Assembly: GCA_900554895.1 (NCBI GenBank)
Contig: USIX01000036.1
Coordinates: 1-17,158 of the forward strand
DNA: 17,158 nucleotides
Source: an uncultured Megamonas sp.
GTDB lineage: Bacteria > Bacillota > Negativicutes > Selenomonadales > Selenomonadaceae
Direction of reading: 5' to 3'
Shown in pieces: positions 6,411 through 13,710 of this stretch (its first letter is position 1; every line of letters begins with the position of its first letter). The position numbers were made by a program, and so were the translations under genes. The notes below the pieces were generated by a model. It was given only the letters and a program-made list of their open reading frames with translations. It did not search any database and was not told where the DNA came from.

Positions 6411-7103
6411 ATGAAAGTATATCAGATAAGAATGAAGCTGTATCTGCTGGAGGATATTTCAGCGGAAAATATTCAAATAAAAGTTACGGATTTTATTGAC
6501 CGGGCTTTTTTAAAGGAGCGTTCGCTGTCTATTTTACATGAGATAAATACATACAAGAATTACTGTTATGATTTGCCGTATCCGGTTGAACCGGATAAAA
6601 TTTACAAAAAAGGTCATATCTATACATTAACGGTACGTACTATTGATGAACGTATGGCGGATTTTTTTCAGCATATTTGCATAAATACGTATACGCGGTA
6701 TATAAAAGGATTAACAGCGGATTTTCGCATTGTACCGCAGAAAATTTTTGAATTTATCTATACATTGACACCGTTGATTGTAAAAGATGAACAGGGTTAT
6801 TGGCGCAATATTATGAGTGAAACGGAGTTCGGTAAACGTATTCAGATTAATCTCATAAAAAAATGGAACTTATTCAATCAGGATAATATAACAGATGATT
6901 TTGAACTATATACGACAATGGAGTTCTTAAACAGAATGCCTGTACCGGCAGTTTATAAAAATGTGAAACTGTTGGGAGATAAAATCCGTTTGAGTGTCGC
7001 GGATAATGAAGCGGCACAAAATCTGGCATATATGTCACTGGGAACAGGCCTCGGCGAGATGAATTCCCGCGGTTTCGGCTTTATAAATTACCGCTGGCTT
7101 TAA
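6411..7103 (+). CDS. cas6: CRISPR-associated endoribonuclease Cas6
   Basis: Cas6 cuts the CRISPR transcript within each repeat to make crRNAs with an 8-nt 5' handle. The 230-residue length is typical. Two ferredoxin-like (RAMP) halves are expected. The start MKVYQIRMKLYLL is the usual first strand. His43 in ILHEINTYKNYCYDL is a good candidate for the catalytic histidine. The C-terminus has the glycine-rich loop SLGTGLGEMNSRGFGFINYRW (split by residue: GLGEMNS 213-219, RGFGF 220-224). The frame is intact, so it looks functional. The start is uncertain. The ATG at 6411 lies 16 nt after AAAGGAA (6388-6394), while an in-frame TTG at 6396 is only 1 nt from it; an upstream stop at 6387 excludes longer forms. 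It stands alone beside a mini-array, and its effector partners, if any, must be elsewhere. Confidence 0.92.
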   Translation: MKVYQIRMKLYLLEDISAENIQIKVTDFIDRAFLKERSLSILHEINTYKNYCYDLPYPVEPDKIYKKGHIYTLTVRTIDERMADFFQHICINTYTRYIKGLTADFRIVPQKIFEFIYTLTPLIVKDEQGYWRNIMSETEFGKRIQINLIKKWNLFNQDNITDDFELYTTMEFLNRMPVPAVYKNVKLLGDKIRLSVADNEAAQNLAYMSLGTGLGEMNSRGFGFINYRWL

Positions 7104-7107
7104 CTAT

Positions 7108-7151
7108 AAAAAAGCTGCATGAAATGCTTAATATATTCATGCAGCTTTTTT
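7108..7151. terminator. Bidirectional terminator between cas6 and proC
   Basis: Perfect 16-bp stem AAAAAAGCTGCATGAA (7108-7123) / TTCATGCAGCTTTTTT (7136-7151), 12-nt loop. It begins 5 bases after the cas6 stop and ends 9 bases from the proC stop. Confidence 0.92.
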
Positions 7152-7159
7152 TATTCGGG

Positions 7160-7951
7160 TTATTTTTTTTCGATAGCATCGATAGCATCGATTACGGCAC
7201 TTCTGAAACCTTTGCGTTCCAGTGTCGCCACACCGACAATAGTTGTACCTGCCGGAGAACATACGGCATCTTTCATAGCTCCGGGATGAGAGCCTGTTTC
7301 AAGTTGCAGTTTGCCCGTACCCACTACCATTTGGCTTGCCAATCTGTAGGCAACAGGACGGGACAGACCGTGCATAACGCCGGCATCGGCAAGAGCTTCA
7401 ATAAACATGCTGGCAAAAGCAGGTCCGCAGCCTGCTACTGTTCCGCCGATGGATAACTGGTTCGTTTCCACGAATTGTACTATGGAAATAGTAGAAAAGA
7501 GTTCTGTGAATAATTTTAATTCTGCTTCATCAAGAGAATGAGTGTTTTCACAAATGAAAATACCTTCACCTATTGATACCGGCGTATTCGGTACGGTACT
7601 TAAATGATGTGTGCCCGGCAGTAAAATTTCTTCATATTTGGCAAACGGGAAATTTGCCGCAATGGAAATGACTGTTTTGTGCTGTAATTCCTGCTTTATA
7701 GGCGTGATTACTTCTTCAATCATATACGGTTTTACGGCGATGATTACAATATCGGTATTATCAACCACTTCTTTTGCCGTTTGGCACGGATGTATGCCTT
7801 TTTCCCGGGTATTTCTACATAACTTATCCCAGTTTTTCGCACAAGCGTAAATTTGGCTGCCGTCAAGTGCTTTTTGGCGGATTAATCCGGTAGCGATGGC
7901 ACTGCCCATATTACCGAAACCGATAATCCCTAATTTTAAATCGTTAAACAT
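7160..7951 (-). CDS. proC: Pyrroline-5-carboxylate reductase
   Basis: Last step of proline synthesis: NAD(P)H-dependent reduction of 1-pyrroline-5-carboxylate to proline in the cytosol. The 263-residue length is normal. The N-terminal Rossmann motif is GIIGFGNMGSAIATGL (GFGNMG at 11-16). VIIAVKPY follows, and the C-terminal dimer/active-site domain shows VAGCGPAFASMFIEALADAG and the family signature SPAGTTIVGVATLE. The ATG has GAGGTG 6 nt upstream. The last codons form a 9-nt tandem repeat (CGATAGCAT, 7171-7192 on the plus strand) that encodes IDAIDAI, next to a run of eight A. The upstream gap (7952-8110) offers TATACT as a -10 box, and the palindrome AGGTT-GA-AACCT lies at 8039-8050. Confidence 0.95.
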   Translation of the reverse strand: MFNDLKLGIIGFGNMGSAIATGLIRQKALDGSQIYACAKNWDKLCRNTREKGIHPCQTAKEVVDNTDIVIIAVKPYMIEEVITPIKQELQHKTVISIAANFPFAKYEEILLPGTHHLSTVPNTPVSIGEGIFICENTHSLDEAELKLFTELFSTISIVQFVETNQLSIGGTVAGCGPAFASMFIEALADAGVMHGLSRPVAYRLASQMVVGTGKLQLETGSHPGAMKDAVCSPAGTTIVGVATLERKGFRSAVIDAIDAIEKK

Positions 7952-8110
7952 GTTGACACCTCAATAAAAAATCATTTTTTTATTTTTAATATAGTATATA
8001 CTTTTTTTACATTGTGTGCCATATTTTTATATAGTTTAAGGTTGAAACCTAATTGTTTGAAAGAGTTCGTTCTGCTTTGCCGAACAGTTGATTTTTAAAT
8101 TCAGGCATAA

Positions 8111-9466
8111 TTATTGACAACTTACTTTGCTAATATTACTTAATTTATTTTTACAGAATGTATGCTGTCTGTATTTCCTTTCAGACAGGGCACGCCGCAA
8201 CCGTTTTGTATTAATTGTATCGAAATATTTTCGTGCCAGAATATTCGGCAGCGCCACACCGATTGTAATAGCCAGTATAACCAGCATGGCATTTACTCCG
8301 CTCTGCACGGCAAGCAACAGTTCATTGGCACTCAATGTATCTATATCGATGATATTGAACAGCAGCCTGTACATAAAAATTCCCGGCATCAAAGCTATCG
8401 CTGACGGTATGACAAGTACATGCGTAGGTACATGAAACCAGTGAACTGCTTTAATTGCAATCATACTGACTGTCATGGCTCCGAGAAAAGTTCCTATCGG
8501 CATGCCTACCCCCAGCAAATCCATGGATAACGTGCGTACACATACGCAGATTACGCCGCCCAGCCCAACAACCCATAAAAGGCGCGGCGGAACATCAAAC
8601 ATTGTTGAAAATCCGGCGGAAGCAATAAATGCAGATATTACATAAATAATATACGGCTGATGGCTAATCATCTCGATATGCGTAAAATCAGCCACACTGA
8701 AAATCTTTATAGCAAATAAAATACCGAAAGTCATTGCTCCTACCATAAGAAGCGTATTCATAGCACGTGTCATGCCGGCAGTAATATATCCGTCCAGCAT
8801 GTCTTCTAGTGCATTAATCAGCGGTACTCCCGGCACGATAAAAATGGCACAGGCAAGCATGGGATACCATGGTGTTGAACTGAATGGCAGAAAATGCGTA
8901 AAATACGCTACCGTTGTTGCGAAAAATGATGATATCTGGATTGCTACATATGGATTTATTTTTCCCTTTACGCATACACTGCGGATAAAGAAACCGATAA
9001 AGGCCGCAAGTGCCGTATACAGTGCCGCTATAAAATCGCAGCCGAACATCTTGCCTACGCCGCCGCAGGCAAGTGCAGCTCCAAGGTTTATTATGAATGA
9101 AGTATATTTATTTTTCTTTTTGACGATTTTATCTAGTCTTTGGCTGAACTGCTCTACGGAAAAATCTTTTTCAATTCCTTCCCATGTAAGACGGCTGACT
9201 TCTGATATTATCTGCATATCAACATTATGCTGCTGACATTTTTGCAGTTTTGTTATGTGATAATTATCGGCACTTACCGTAATCATTATCGTAGTATAAG
9301 TAACATGTATCTGAATTTGTTCATCGAATATATTGGCAAAAGCTGCCGTTCTCTTCATGGAGCGGACAATTCTGTTCGTATCGGCGGAGTTTTCCATCAA
9401 AAGCTGTCCTACACGTAAAATAAGCTGTACTTTATTATTAAGCTCTATATATTTTTCATCTACCAT
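8111..9466 (-). CDS. ThrE-type threonine/serine exporter family protein
   Basis: Inner-membrane protein, 451 residues, with the fused two-domain ThrE layout (as in the long actinobacterial ThrE; many Firmicutes split it into two genes). Residues 1-120 are soluble, with ENSADTNRIVRSMKRTA near the start. About ten hydrophobic helices follow from residue 123. IVPGVPLINALEDMLDGYITAG fits the DUF1212 signature PGxPLxNxxxDxxxG. The second domain (about 300-420) has ALMPGIFMYRLLF. The tail after about 420 is basic and cytoplasmic. Family members export threonine and serine; that function is inferred here. The ATG at 9466 is preceded by AGGTAGGG. No clear terminator follows; only a short GTTCG/CGAAC hairpin (8065-8085) is seen. 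Confidence 0.85.
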   Translation of the reverse strand: MVDEKYIELNNKVQLILRVGQLLMENSADTNRIVRSMKRTAAFANIFDEQIQIHVTYTTIMITVSADNYHITKLQKCQQHNVDMQIISEVSRLTWEGIEKDFSVEQFSQRLDKIVKKKNKYTSFIINLGAALACGGVGKMFGCDFIAALYTALAAFIGFFIRSVCVKGKINPYVAIQISSFFATTVAYFTHFLPFSSTPWYPMLACAIFIVPGVPLINALEDMLDGYITAGMTRAMNTLLMVGAMTFGILFAIKIFSVADFTHIEMISHQPYIIYVISAFIASAGFSTMFDVPPRLLWVVGLGGVICVCVRTLSMDLLGVGMPIGTFLGAMTVSMIAIKAVHWFHVPTHVLVIPSAIALMPGIFMYRLLFNIIDIDTLSANELLLAVQSGVNAMLVILAITIGVALPNILARKYFDTINTKRLRRALSERKYRQHTFCKNKLSNISKVSCQ

Positions 9467-9517
9467 AAAATTCCCTACCTATATTCCTACAAATACATAT
9501 TTTAATTAATTATGCCG

Positions 9518-9547
9518 TGTGCTTATTATATATTAATCATCAGCACA
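9518..9547 (-). promoter_or_regulatory. Possible promoter/operator of the ThrE-type gene
   Basis: TATAAT on the minus strand (9530-9525) is enclosed by the arms TGTGCT (9518-9523) and AGCACA (9542-9547). The -35 region (GTTTAT) is poor. This may be an activator-dependent or repressed promoter, or coincidence. The remaining bases of the 9467-9720 gap hold no gene. Confidence 0.35.
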
Positions 9548-9721
9548 ATAAACATCTTCCCAAAATAATTGTATCATTTAATTTTATATTTTGCGATATC
9601 AATATTAGAGAATAATCTGTATATGCAATCATTATAGAGCAGTTCAGTGCTATTAAAAATATACTTAGAATATAAATTGAATTGGATAAATACAATGAAA
9701 AAGGTATAAGGTATAATGAAA

Positions 9722-9754
9722 AAAATAAAAGCCCTTTTTAAGGGCTTTTATTTT
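9722..9754 (-). terminator. Terminator of ribU, overlapping its stop codon
   Basis: AAAATAAAAGCCCTT (9722-9736) pairs with AAGGGCTTTTATTTT (9740-9754), 15 bp with a 3-nt loop. The stop codon of ribU (9753-9755) lies in the base of the stem. Confidence 0.88.
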
Positions 9755-10295
9755 ACATATTATGGATAAATCGGGAAATCGGCTTATAAACAAACCAAGT
9801 GATTACGGCATTTATGCCGGCTTTAATCAGATTGAACGGAATGATTGCCGGCAGTAGAAGTTCGACAACTTTTTCCATCGGTGCGCCCAAAAATAGTGGC
9901 GTAAATATCAGATTGCAGAAAACCATAACTGCTGTCATAGCCGCAGCACCGCAGACAAGTGCTACACACGCTGCCGTTTTGGTGCGCGTTTTCTGATAAA
10001 TTGTTCCGGCAACAAGTACAAAACTTCCTGTTGCCAATATGTGCATCAATATACCGATAGGTCCGCCGTCACCGCTGATAAACAGCCCTTGTAGAATAGA
10101 AACAAGCACGGTTAAAATGAGACCGCCGCTTGTTCCGAATAAAAATGTGCCGATTAAAATAGGCACATCGGCCGGGTCATATTTCATAAAAGGCACAGCC
10201 GGTAAAATCGGAAAGTTTATCAATATAATCAGAACTAGAGACAGTGCCGTCAGCATTCCCATACCGGTTAAAGTACGTGTTTTATTTGTTAGCAT
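9753..10295 (-). CDS. ribU: RibU, riboflavin-specific ECF transporter substrate-binding subunit
   Basis: Membrane S-component that captures riboflavin and delivers it to the shared energy-coupling module (EcfA/EcfA'/EcfT, not in this window). 180 residues and about six helices. The pattern LTGMGMLTALSLVLIIL, then FPILPAVPFMKYDPADVPILIG, is the RibU hallmark; the YDPADVP loop lies at the riboflavin site. The ending with ITWFVYKPISRFIH is also typical. The ATG at 10295 has AGGTGG upstream. RibU genes in Firmicutes usually follow an FMN riboswitch. The 116-bp gap here is too short for one and shows none of its conserved blocks. Instead the gene follows a MerR-family regulator on the same strand. 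A weak promoter (TTGCCA / TATTAT, 15-bp spacer) may lie just after the merR-like stop. Confidence 0.92.
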   Translation of the reverse strand: MLTNKTRTLTGMGMLTALSLVLIILINFPILPAVPFMKYDPADVPILIGTFLFGTSGGLILTVLVSILQGLFISGDGGPIGILMHILATGSFVLVAGTIYQKTRTKTAACVALVCGAAAMTAVMVFCNLIFTPLFLGAPMEKVVELLLPAIIPFNLIKAGINAVITWFVYKPISRFIHNM

Positions 10296-10411
10296 TTTAC
10301 CACCTGAAAATACATTATTTAACCCGTTGTTTTTACAGTATGAACTGAAATTCTTTAACTGGACAAACAGGTACTTATATCATAATACAAAATAAATTAA
10401 GCTGGCAATAT

Positions 10412-11221
10412 CTACTGAACTTGAACCTCCATTTTCATTAAATAATCATTAAAATCCGTTTCCGACAAATAGTTTAATAAATCTTCCTGATAAATGTTTC
10501 CGATTACATCATATCCTTTATCTGTAAGCTCGTCAATAAAATCAGCATAAGCTTCCGTTAAATCTTTGTATGAACCGCATATATATTTTATGGCATATTT
10601 CCCGGCCGGTTTTATGTGAAGTTGTTTATTGTTTACTTTTCTAAATATCTTGGTACAGTAAAAAGTTGGTCTGTATTCTTTGTTTTTTACATTGTTCAGA
10701 CTGATGATTTCTCCCATCATAAAAGTATAGGAAAAATTATATTTAGTACAGTAATTGACATGATTAAAAATCGCTTCATACATTGATTTCTCTGTGAATT
10801 TTTTTTCGCTTGGCGTTACAATGAAATATTCTTCATCTTTATCCATAAATTCAATCTTATTAATTTCTACATCAAATGCACTTTGTGTTAAATTGATTGT
10901 GTTTTTTAACAAATTACGCAACCTTTTCAAGCGTTCGATTTCTTCATGGATTTTTTTATCTTTTTCTTTAAGCATGACTAAAAAAGTATTTGTATTGCGG
11001 TTATCCATATAGTTTTTTATTTCCGACAAATTCATGCCTACTTCTTTTAAAAGTGTTATCATATCGTATAAATATGCTTGATTAACCGAATAATAGCGGT
11101 AACCGTTTTGTGCCACTTTTGCCGGTTTTAAAAGTCCGATGTCATCATAATGAAATAGAGTGTCCTTTGTCGTATTGCAAAGTTTGGCAAATTCTCCCGT
11201 TTTTAAATACGTCTGTGACAT
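10412..11221 (-). CDS. MerR-family transcriptional regulator with C-terminal effector domain
   Basis: DNA-binding regulator of the drug-responsive MerR group (BmrR/BltR-like layout), 269 residues. Residues 1-70 are the winged HTH: LKTGEFAKLCNTTKDTLFHYDDIGLL then GYRYYSVNQAYLYDMITLL. Residues about 75-115 form the antiparallel dimer coiled coil (KEKDKKIHEEIERLKRLRN). From about 125 on there is a GyrI-like ligand-binding domain, with AGKYAIKYICGSY. Such proteins activate promoters with long spacers when bound to cationic compounds. The gene starts 3 bp after the small upstream gene and its AGAAAGG lies in that gene's last codons, so the two are coupled. The MerR-type promoter at 4155-4185 (SMR efflux pair) is a possible distant target, not proven. 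Confidence 0.88.
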   Translation of the reverse strand: MSQTYLKTGEFAKLCNTTKDTLFHYDDIGLLKPAKVAQNGYRYYSVNQAYLYDMITLLKEVGMNLSEIKNYMDNRNTNTFLVMLKEKDKKIHEEIERLKRLRNLLKNTINLTQSAFDVEINKIEFMDKDEEYFIVTPSEKKFTEKSMYEAIFNHVNYCTKYNFSYTFMMGEIISLNNVKNKEYRPTFYCTKIFRKVNNKQLHIKPAGKYAIKYICGSYKDLTEAYADFIDELTDKGYDVIGNIYQEDLLNYLSETDFNDYLMKMEVQVQ

Positions 11222-11224
11222 GAT

Positions 11225-11398
11225 TTAATCCTTTCTGCCCTCTGTATAAATTTTTTTATGCGGAAAATTTTTCTTGGCTTTTTCCATAGCTTCTTTACTT
11301 GGATAATAGCCTACTTCTATTTTCGTACTATCTTTATCCTTATTATTATTTTTATCTTTTTGCAAAATTTCCAGCAGTTTTTTCAATTTTTTCAGCAT
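11225..11398 (-). CDS. Small lysine-rich protein upstream of the MerR-family gene (57 aa)
   Basis: I do not recognise this family. The evidence for a real gene is translational. It has a very strong ribosome binding site (AAAGGAGAG, 7 nt before the ATG), an open frame of 57 codons, and a stop just 3 bp before the merR-like start. The first 14 residues (MLKKLKKLLEILQK) form a likely amphipathic helix. A Lys/Asn/Asp-rich linker follows (KDKNNNKDKD), then a second segment containing VGYYPSKEAMEKAKK and a basic tail. No signal peptide, no transmembrane helix and no Cys. It sits right after the terminator of the fusA2-like gene, so it may depend on read-through. It could be a small partner of the regulator, but that is inference. 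Confidence 0.7.
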   Translation of the reverse strand: MLKKLKKLLEILQKDKNNNKDKDSTKIEVGYYPSKEAMEKAKKNFPHKKIYTEGRKD

Positions 11399-11416
11399 TA
11401 TTATTCTCTCCTTTAA

Positions 11417-11466
11417 ATAAAAATAGTCCTTCAGCCGCTGTTTATCAGCTGAAGGGCTATTTTTAT
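11417..11466 (-). terminator. Terminator of the fusA2-like gene
   Basis: Long stem: CCTTCAGC (11428-11435) with GCTGAAGG (11448-11455). It extends through one G-U pair and ATAG/CTAT into AAAAATAA/TTATTTTT, then a T-rich stretch. It is about 18-19 bp in all, with a 12-nt loop. On the minus strand it ends directly before the Shine-Dalgarno of the small 57-codon gene. Confidence 0.9.
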
Positions 11467-11473
11467 TTTATAT

Positions 11474-13531
11474 TTAGTTATTTCTTTCTTCTATGATTTT
11501 TTCGCTGATTTTTGCCGGTACTTCTTCATAATGAGAAAATGTCATAGTGTAGCTGCCGCGTCCCTGCGTTGCGGAACGGAGGTCGGTTGCGTATTTGTAA
11601 AGTTCAGCCTGAGGAACCTGTGCTTCAATAATACATGTATCATGCGTCGGGCTTTCCGTACTCATGATGCGACCGCGTTTCGTGTTGATACCGCTGATTA
11701 CATCACCCATATAATATTCCGGAATGGTGATTTTCAGATTGCAGTACGGTTCTAAAAGTACCGGTTTGGCTTCCGGTACGCCTTTTTTGATGGCAATGGC
11801 TGCTGCCGTTTTAAATGCCATTTCCGAAGAGTCAACCGTATGATATGAACCGTCATACAGATTTACTTTGATATCGACCATCGGATAACCTGCTAAAATA
11901 CCGGTCTGAAGTGTTTCACGCACGCCTTTTTCGACAGCCGGAATATATTGACGAGGCACGGCACCGCCGACAATTGTTTCCGTAAAGGTAACACCGCTGC
12001 CAAGTTCGCCCGGACTGAATTCGAGCCATACATCACCGTATTGACCGTGACCGCCGCTTTGTTTTTTGTGTTTGCCTTCAACTTTGCTCGTGCCGCGGAT
12101 TGTTTCACGATAGGCGATTTCCGGTTTATACAGTTTTGCCGTAACACCGAATTTATTTAAAAGTTTTTCTAATGCAATATCAAGATGAGCTTCGCCGACA
12201 CCACTGATTAACAAATCACCCGTTTCCGTATTTTTTTCCAGTTTGAGTGTAGGGTCTTCATCAATTAAGCGGGTCAAAGCATTGCCGATTTTATCCTCAT
12301 CTGCTTTTTTATCGGCTTTGATTGCCATAGTAAACATGGAATCGGCATATGTTACCGGCTCATAACGGATAGGATTTTGTTCATCACAGAGCGTATCGCC
12401 CGTTTTTGTCGATTGCAGCTTCGTTACAATCACGATATCCCCTGCATGAGCGATTTTCTGTGCCTGCTGATTTTTACCGCAAGCAGTATAGAAGTTGGCT
12501 ACGCGTTCCGTCTTATCAGATGTTGTATTGTACAGCATAGCGTTTTCCTGCAACGTGCCGGATAAAACTTTCAGATAACTGATACGTCCGATAAACTGGT
12601 CAACAACTGTTTTAAATACGTAACCGGAAAAAGCATCTTCCGTGTTACGTTCAACGAGTTCGTTCGTTTTCGGATTAATGCCCATAGAAGAACGGAAATA
12701 CGGCGTAGGCATATATTCAACGATGCTGTTCATAAGCTGTCTGAAACCGATACCTTTGGCTGCGCTGCCGCAAAGCACAGGGAAAATACGTGCATTGACA
12801 ATACCTTCAATTAATGCGGCTGCAACTTCTGTTTCAGTGATTTCTTCGCCTTCGAGATATTTTTCCAGCAGTTCATCATTAAATTCAGCACATGTTTCCA
12901 TAAGCATATGGCGTGCCTCATCGATTTCCTCTTCCATATATTCCGGAATTTCGTAAATCAATTCCTTATTTTTTATTAAAACTTTCGTATTCATGGTAAT
13001 GAGGTCTGCTACACCCTGAAAACTTGCTTCACTGCCGATTGGAAGCTGGATAGGTACGACACCTTTGCCGTATTTGGCACGCAATTCTTCTACGACTTTT
13101 TTGAAATCAGCATGTTCTCTGTCCATTTTATTGATGAAAATAGCACGCGGCAGGGACATTTCCTCTGCATATTTCCAAGCCTTATCTGTTTCGACTTCTA
13201 CACCGGAAACGGCTGATACGACTACGATAGCCGCTTCACACGCCATAAGTGCCGATTTTACCTCTCCTGTGAAATCAGGGTATCCAGGAGTGTCCAGTAA
13301 GTTTATTTTATATCCTTGCCACTGGCAGGATGCAAGCGATGTGTCAATCGTCATTTTGCGTTTGATTTCTTCCGGTTCATAATCAAGAATGGATGTTCCG
13401 TCTTCCGATTTGCCGACGCGATTTACAGCACCGCTTTTGAACAGACAATTTTCCGCAATCAACGTTTTGCCGGATTTTCCGTGTCCTACTAATGCTAAAT
13501 TTCTTAATTGAATACTGTTGAATTCCGTCAT
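11474..13531 (-). CDS. EF-G-like translational GTPase (FusA2 type)
   Basis: Cytosolic ribosome-associated GTPase, 685 residues, close to EF-G in length and domain order but clearly a paralogue. G1 is GHGKSGKT (16-23) instead of the canonical GHIDAGKT. The switch I region reads EPEEIKRKMTID rather than the RGITI form of the main EF-G. G3 is DTPGYPDF (80-87) and G4 is NKMD (134-137). Domain IV has KKQSGGHGQYGDVWLEFSP, and the C-terminus has RGSYTMTFSHYEEVP. This type is common in Firmicutes beside a canonical fusA; its exact role (translocation variant, stress or ribosome rescue) is not settled. The ATG has a strong AGGAGGG. It has its own promoter (13576-13603) and a strong terminator. It is not in a str operon here, which also argues for a secondary copy. 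Confidence 0.88.
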   Translation of the reverse strand: MTEFNSIQLRNLALVGHGKSGKTLIAENCLFKSGAVNRVGKSEDGTSILDYEPEEIKRKMTIDTSLASCQWQGYKINLLDTPGYPDFTGEVKSALMACEAAIVVVSAVSGVEVETDKAWKYAEEMSLPRAIFINKMDREHADFKKVVEELRAKYGKGVVPIQLPIGSEASFQGVADLITMNTKVLIKNKELIYEIPEYMEEEIDEARHMLMETCAEFNDELLEKYLEGEEITETEVAAALIEGIVNARIFPVLCGSAAKGIGFRQLMNSIVEYMPTPYFRSSMGINPKTNELVERNTEDAFSGYVFKTVVDQFIGRISYLKVLSGTLQENAMLYNTTSDKTERVANFYTACGKNQQAQKIAHAGDIVIVTKLQSTKTGDTLCDEQNPIRYEPVTYADSMFTMAIKADKKADEDKIGNALTRLIDEDPTLKLEKNTETGDLLISGVGEAHLDIALEKLLNKFGVTAKLYKPEIAYRETIRGTSKVEGKHKKQSGGHGQYGDVWLEFSPGELGSGVTFTETIVGGAVPRQYIPAVEKGVRETLQTGILAGYPMVDIKVNLYDGSYHTVDSSEMAFKTAAAIAIKKGVPEAKPVLLEPYCNLKITIPEYYMGDVISGINTKRGRIMSTESPTHDTCIIEAQVPQAELYKYATDLRSATQGRGSYTMTFSHYEEVPAKISEKIIEERNN

Positions 13532-13575
13532 ATAAAAATCCCTCCTGGATATAAAATCTTTTCAATATATCTATA

Positions 13576-13603
13576 CTTATAAATATTCTCTGAAAATTTA
13601 CAA
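13576..13603 (-). promoter_or_regulatory. Promoter of the fusA2-like gene
   Basis: On the minus strand TTGTAA (13603-13598), a 16-bp spacer and TATAAG (13581-13576), about 45 bp before the start codon. Confidence 0.6.
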
Positions 13604-13624
13604 TCCCCTTTAAAAACTATAAAA

Positions 13625-13645
13625 AAATTTAATAAAATTAAATTT
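13625..13645. repeat. AT-only inverted repeat before the rpiR-type promoter
   Basis: AAATTTAAT (13625-13633) and ATTAAATTT (13637-13645) with a 3-nt centre, ending 1 base before the -35 box of the RpiR-family gene. It may be an UP element or an operator in this divergent intergenic region. Confidence 0.4.
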
Positions 13646-13646
13646 A

Positions 13647-13675
13647 TTGACAATATTTTTTCTCTCAACTATGAT
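13647..13675 (+). promoter_or_regulatory. Promoter of the second RpiR-family gene
   Basis: TTGACA (13647-13652), 17-bp spacer, TATGAT (13670-13675). Close to the sigma-A consensus and about 35 bp from the start codon. Confidence 0.82.
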
Positions 13676-13710
13676 TTTTTATAAGAATTATTTTATTAAC
13701 GAGGTTGAAT

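Noticed and set aside
7124..7456. 110-codon plus-strand frame opposite proC
   Set aside because: Begins inside the cas6/proC terminator and is antisense to the conserved proC signature.
8772..9236. 154-codon plus-strand frame opposite the ThrE-type gene
   Set aside because: Antisense to conserved transmembrane segments, no family resemblance, no ribosome binding site.
9680..9720. Plus-strand promoter-like sequence (TTGGAT ... TATAAG) before the ribU terminator
   Set aside because: Any transcript would end in the hairpin within about 50 bases or run antisense to ribU; probably chance in AT-rich DNA.
9717..9770. 17-codon plus-strand frame (MKKIKALFKGF...) after an AAGG
   Set aside because: It consists mostly of the ribU terminator hairpin and the antisense of the ribU end; the Shine-Dalgarno spacing is too short.
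10296..10411. FMN riboswitch before ribU
   Set aside because: Gap is too short and none of the conserved blocks is present.
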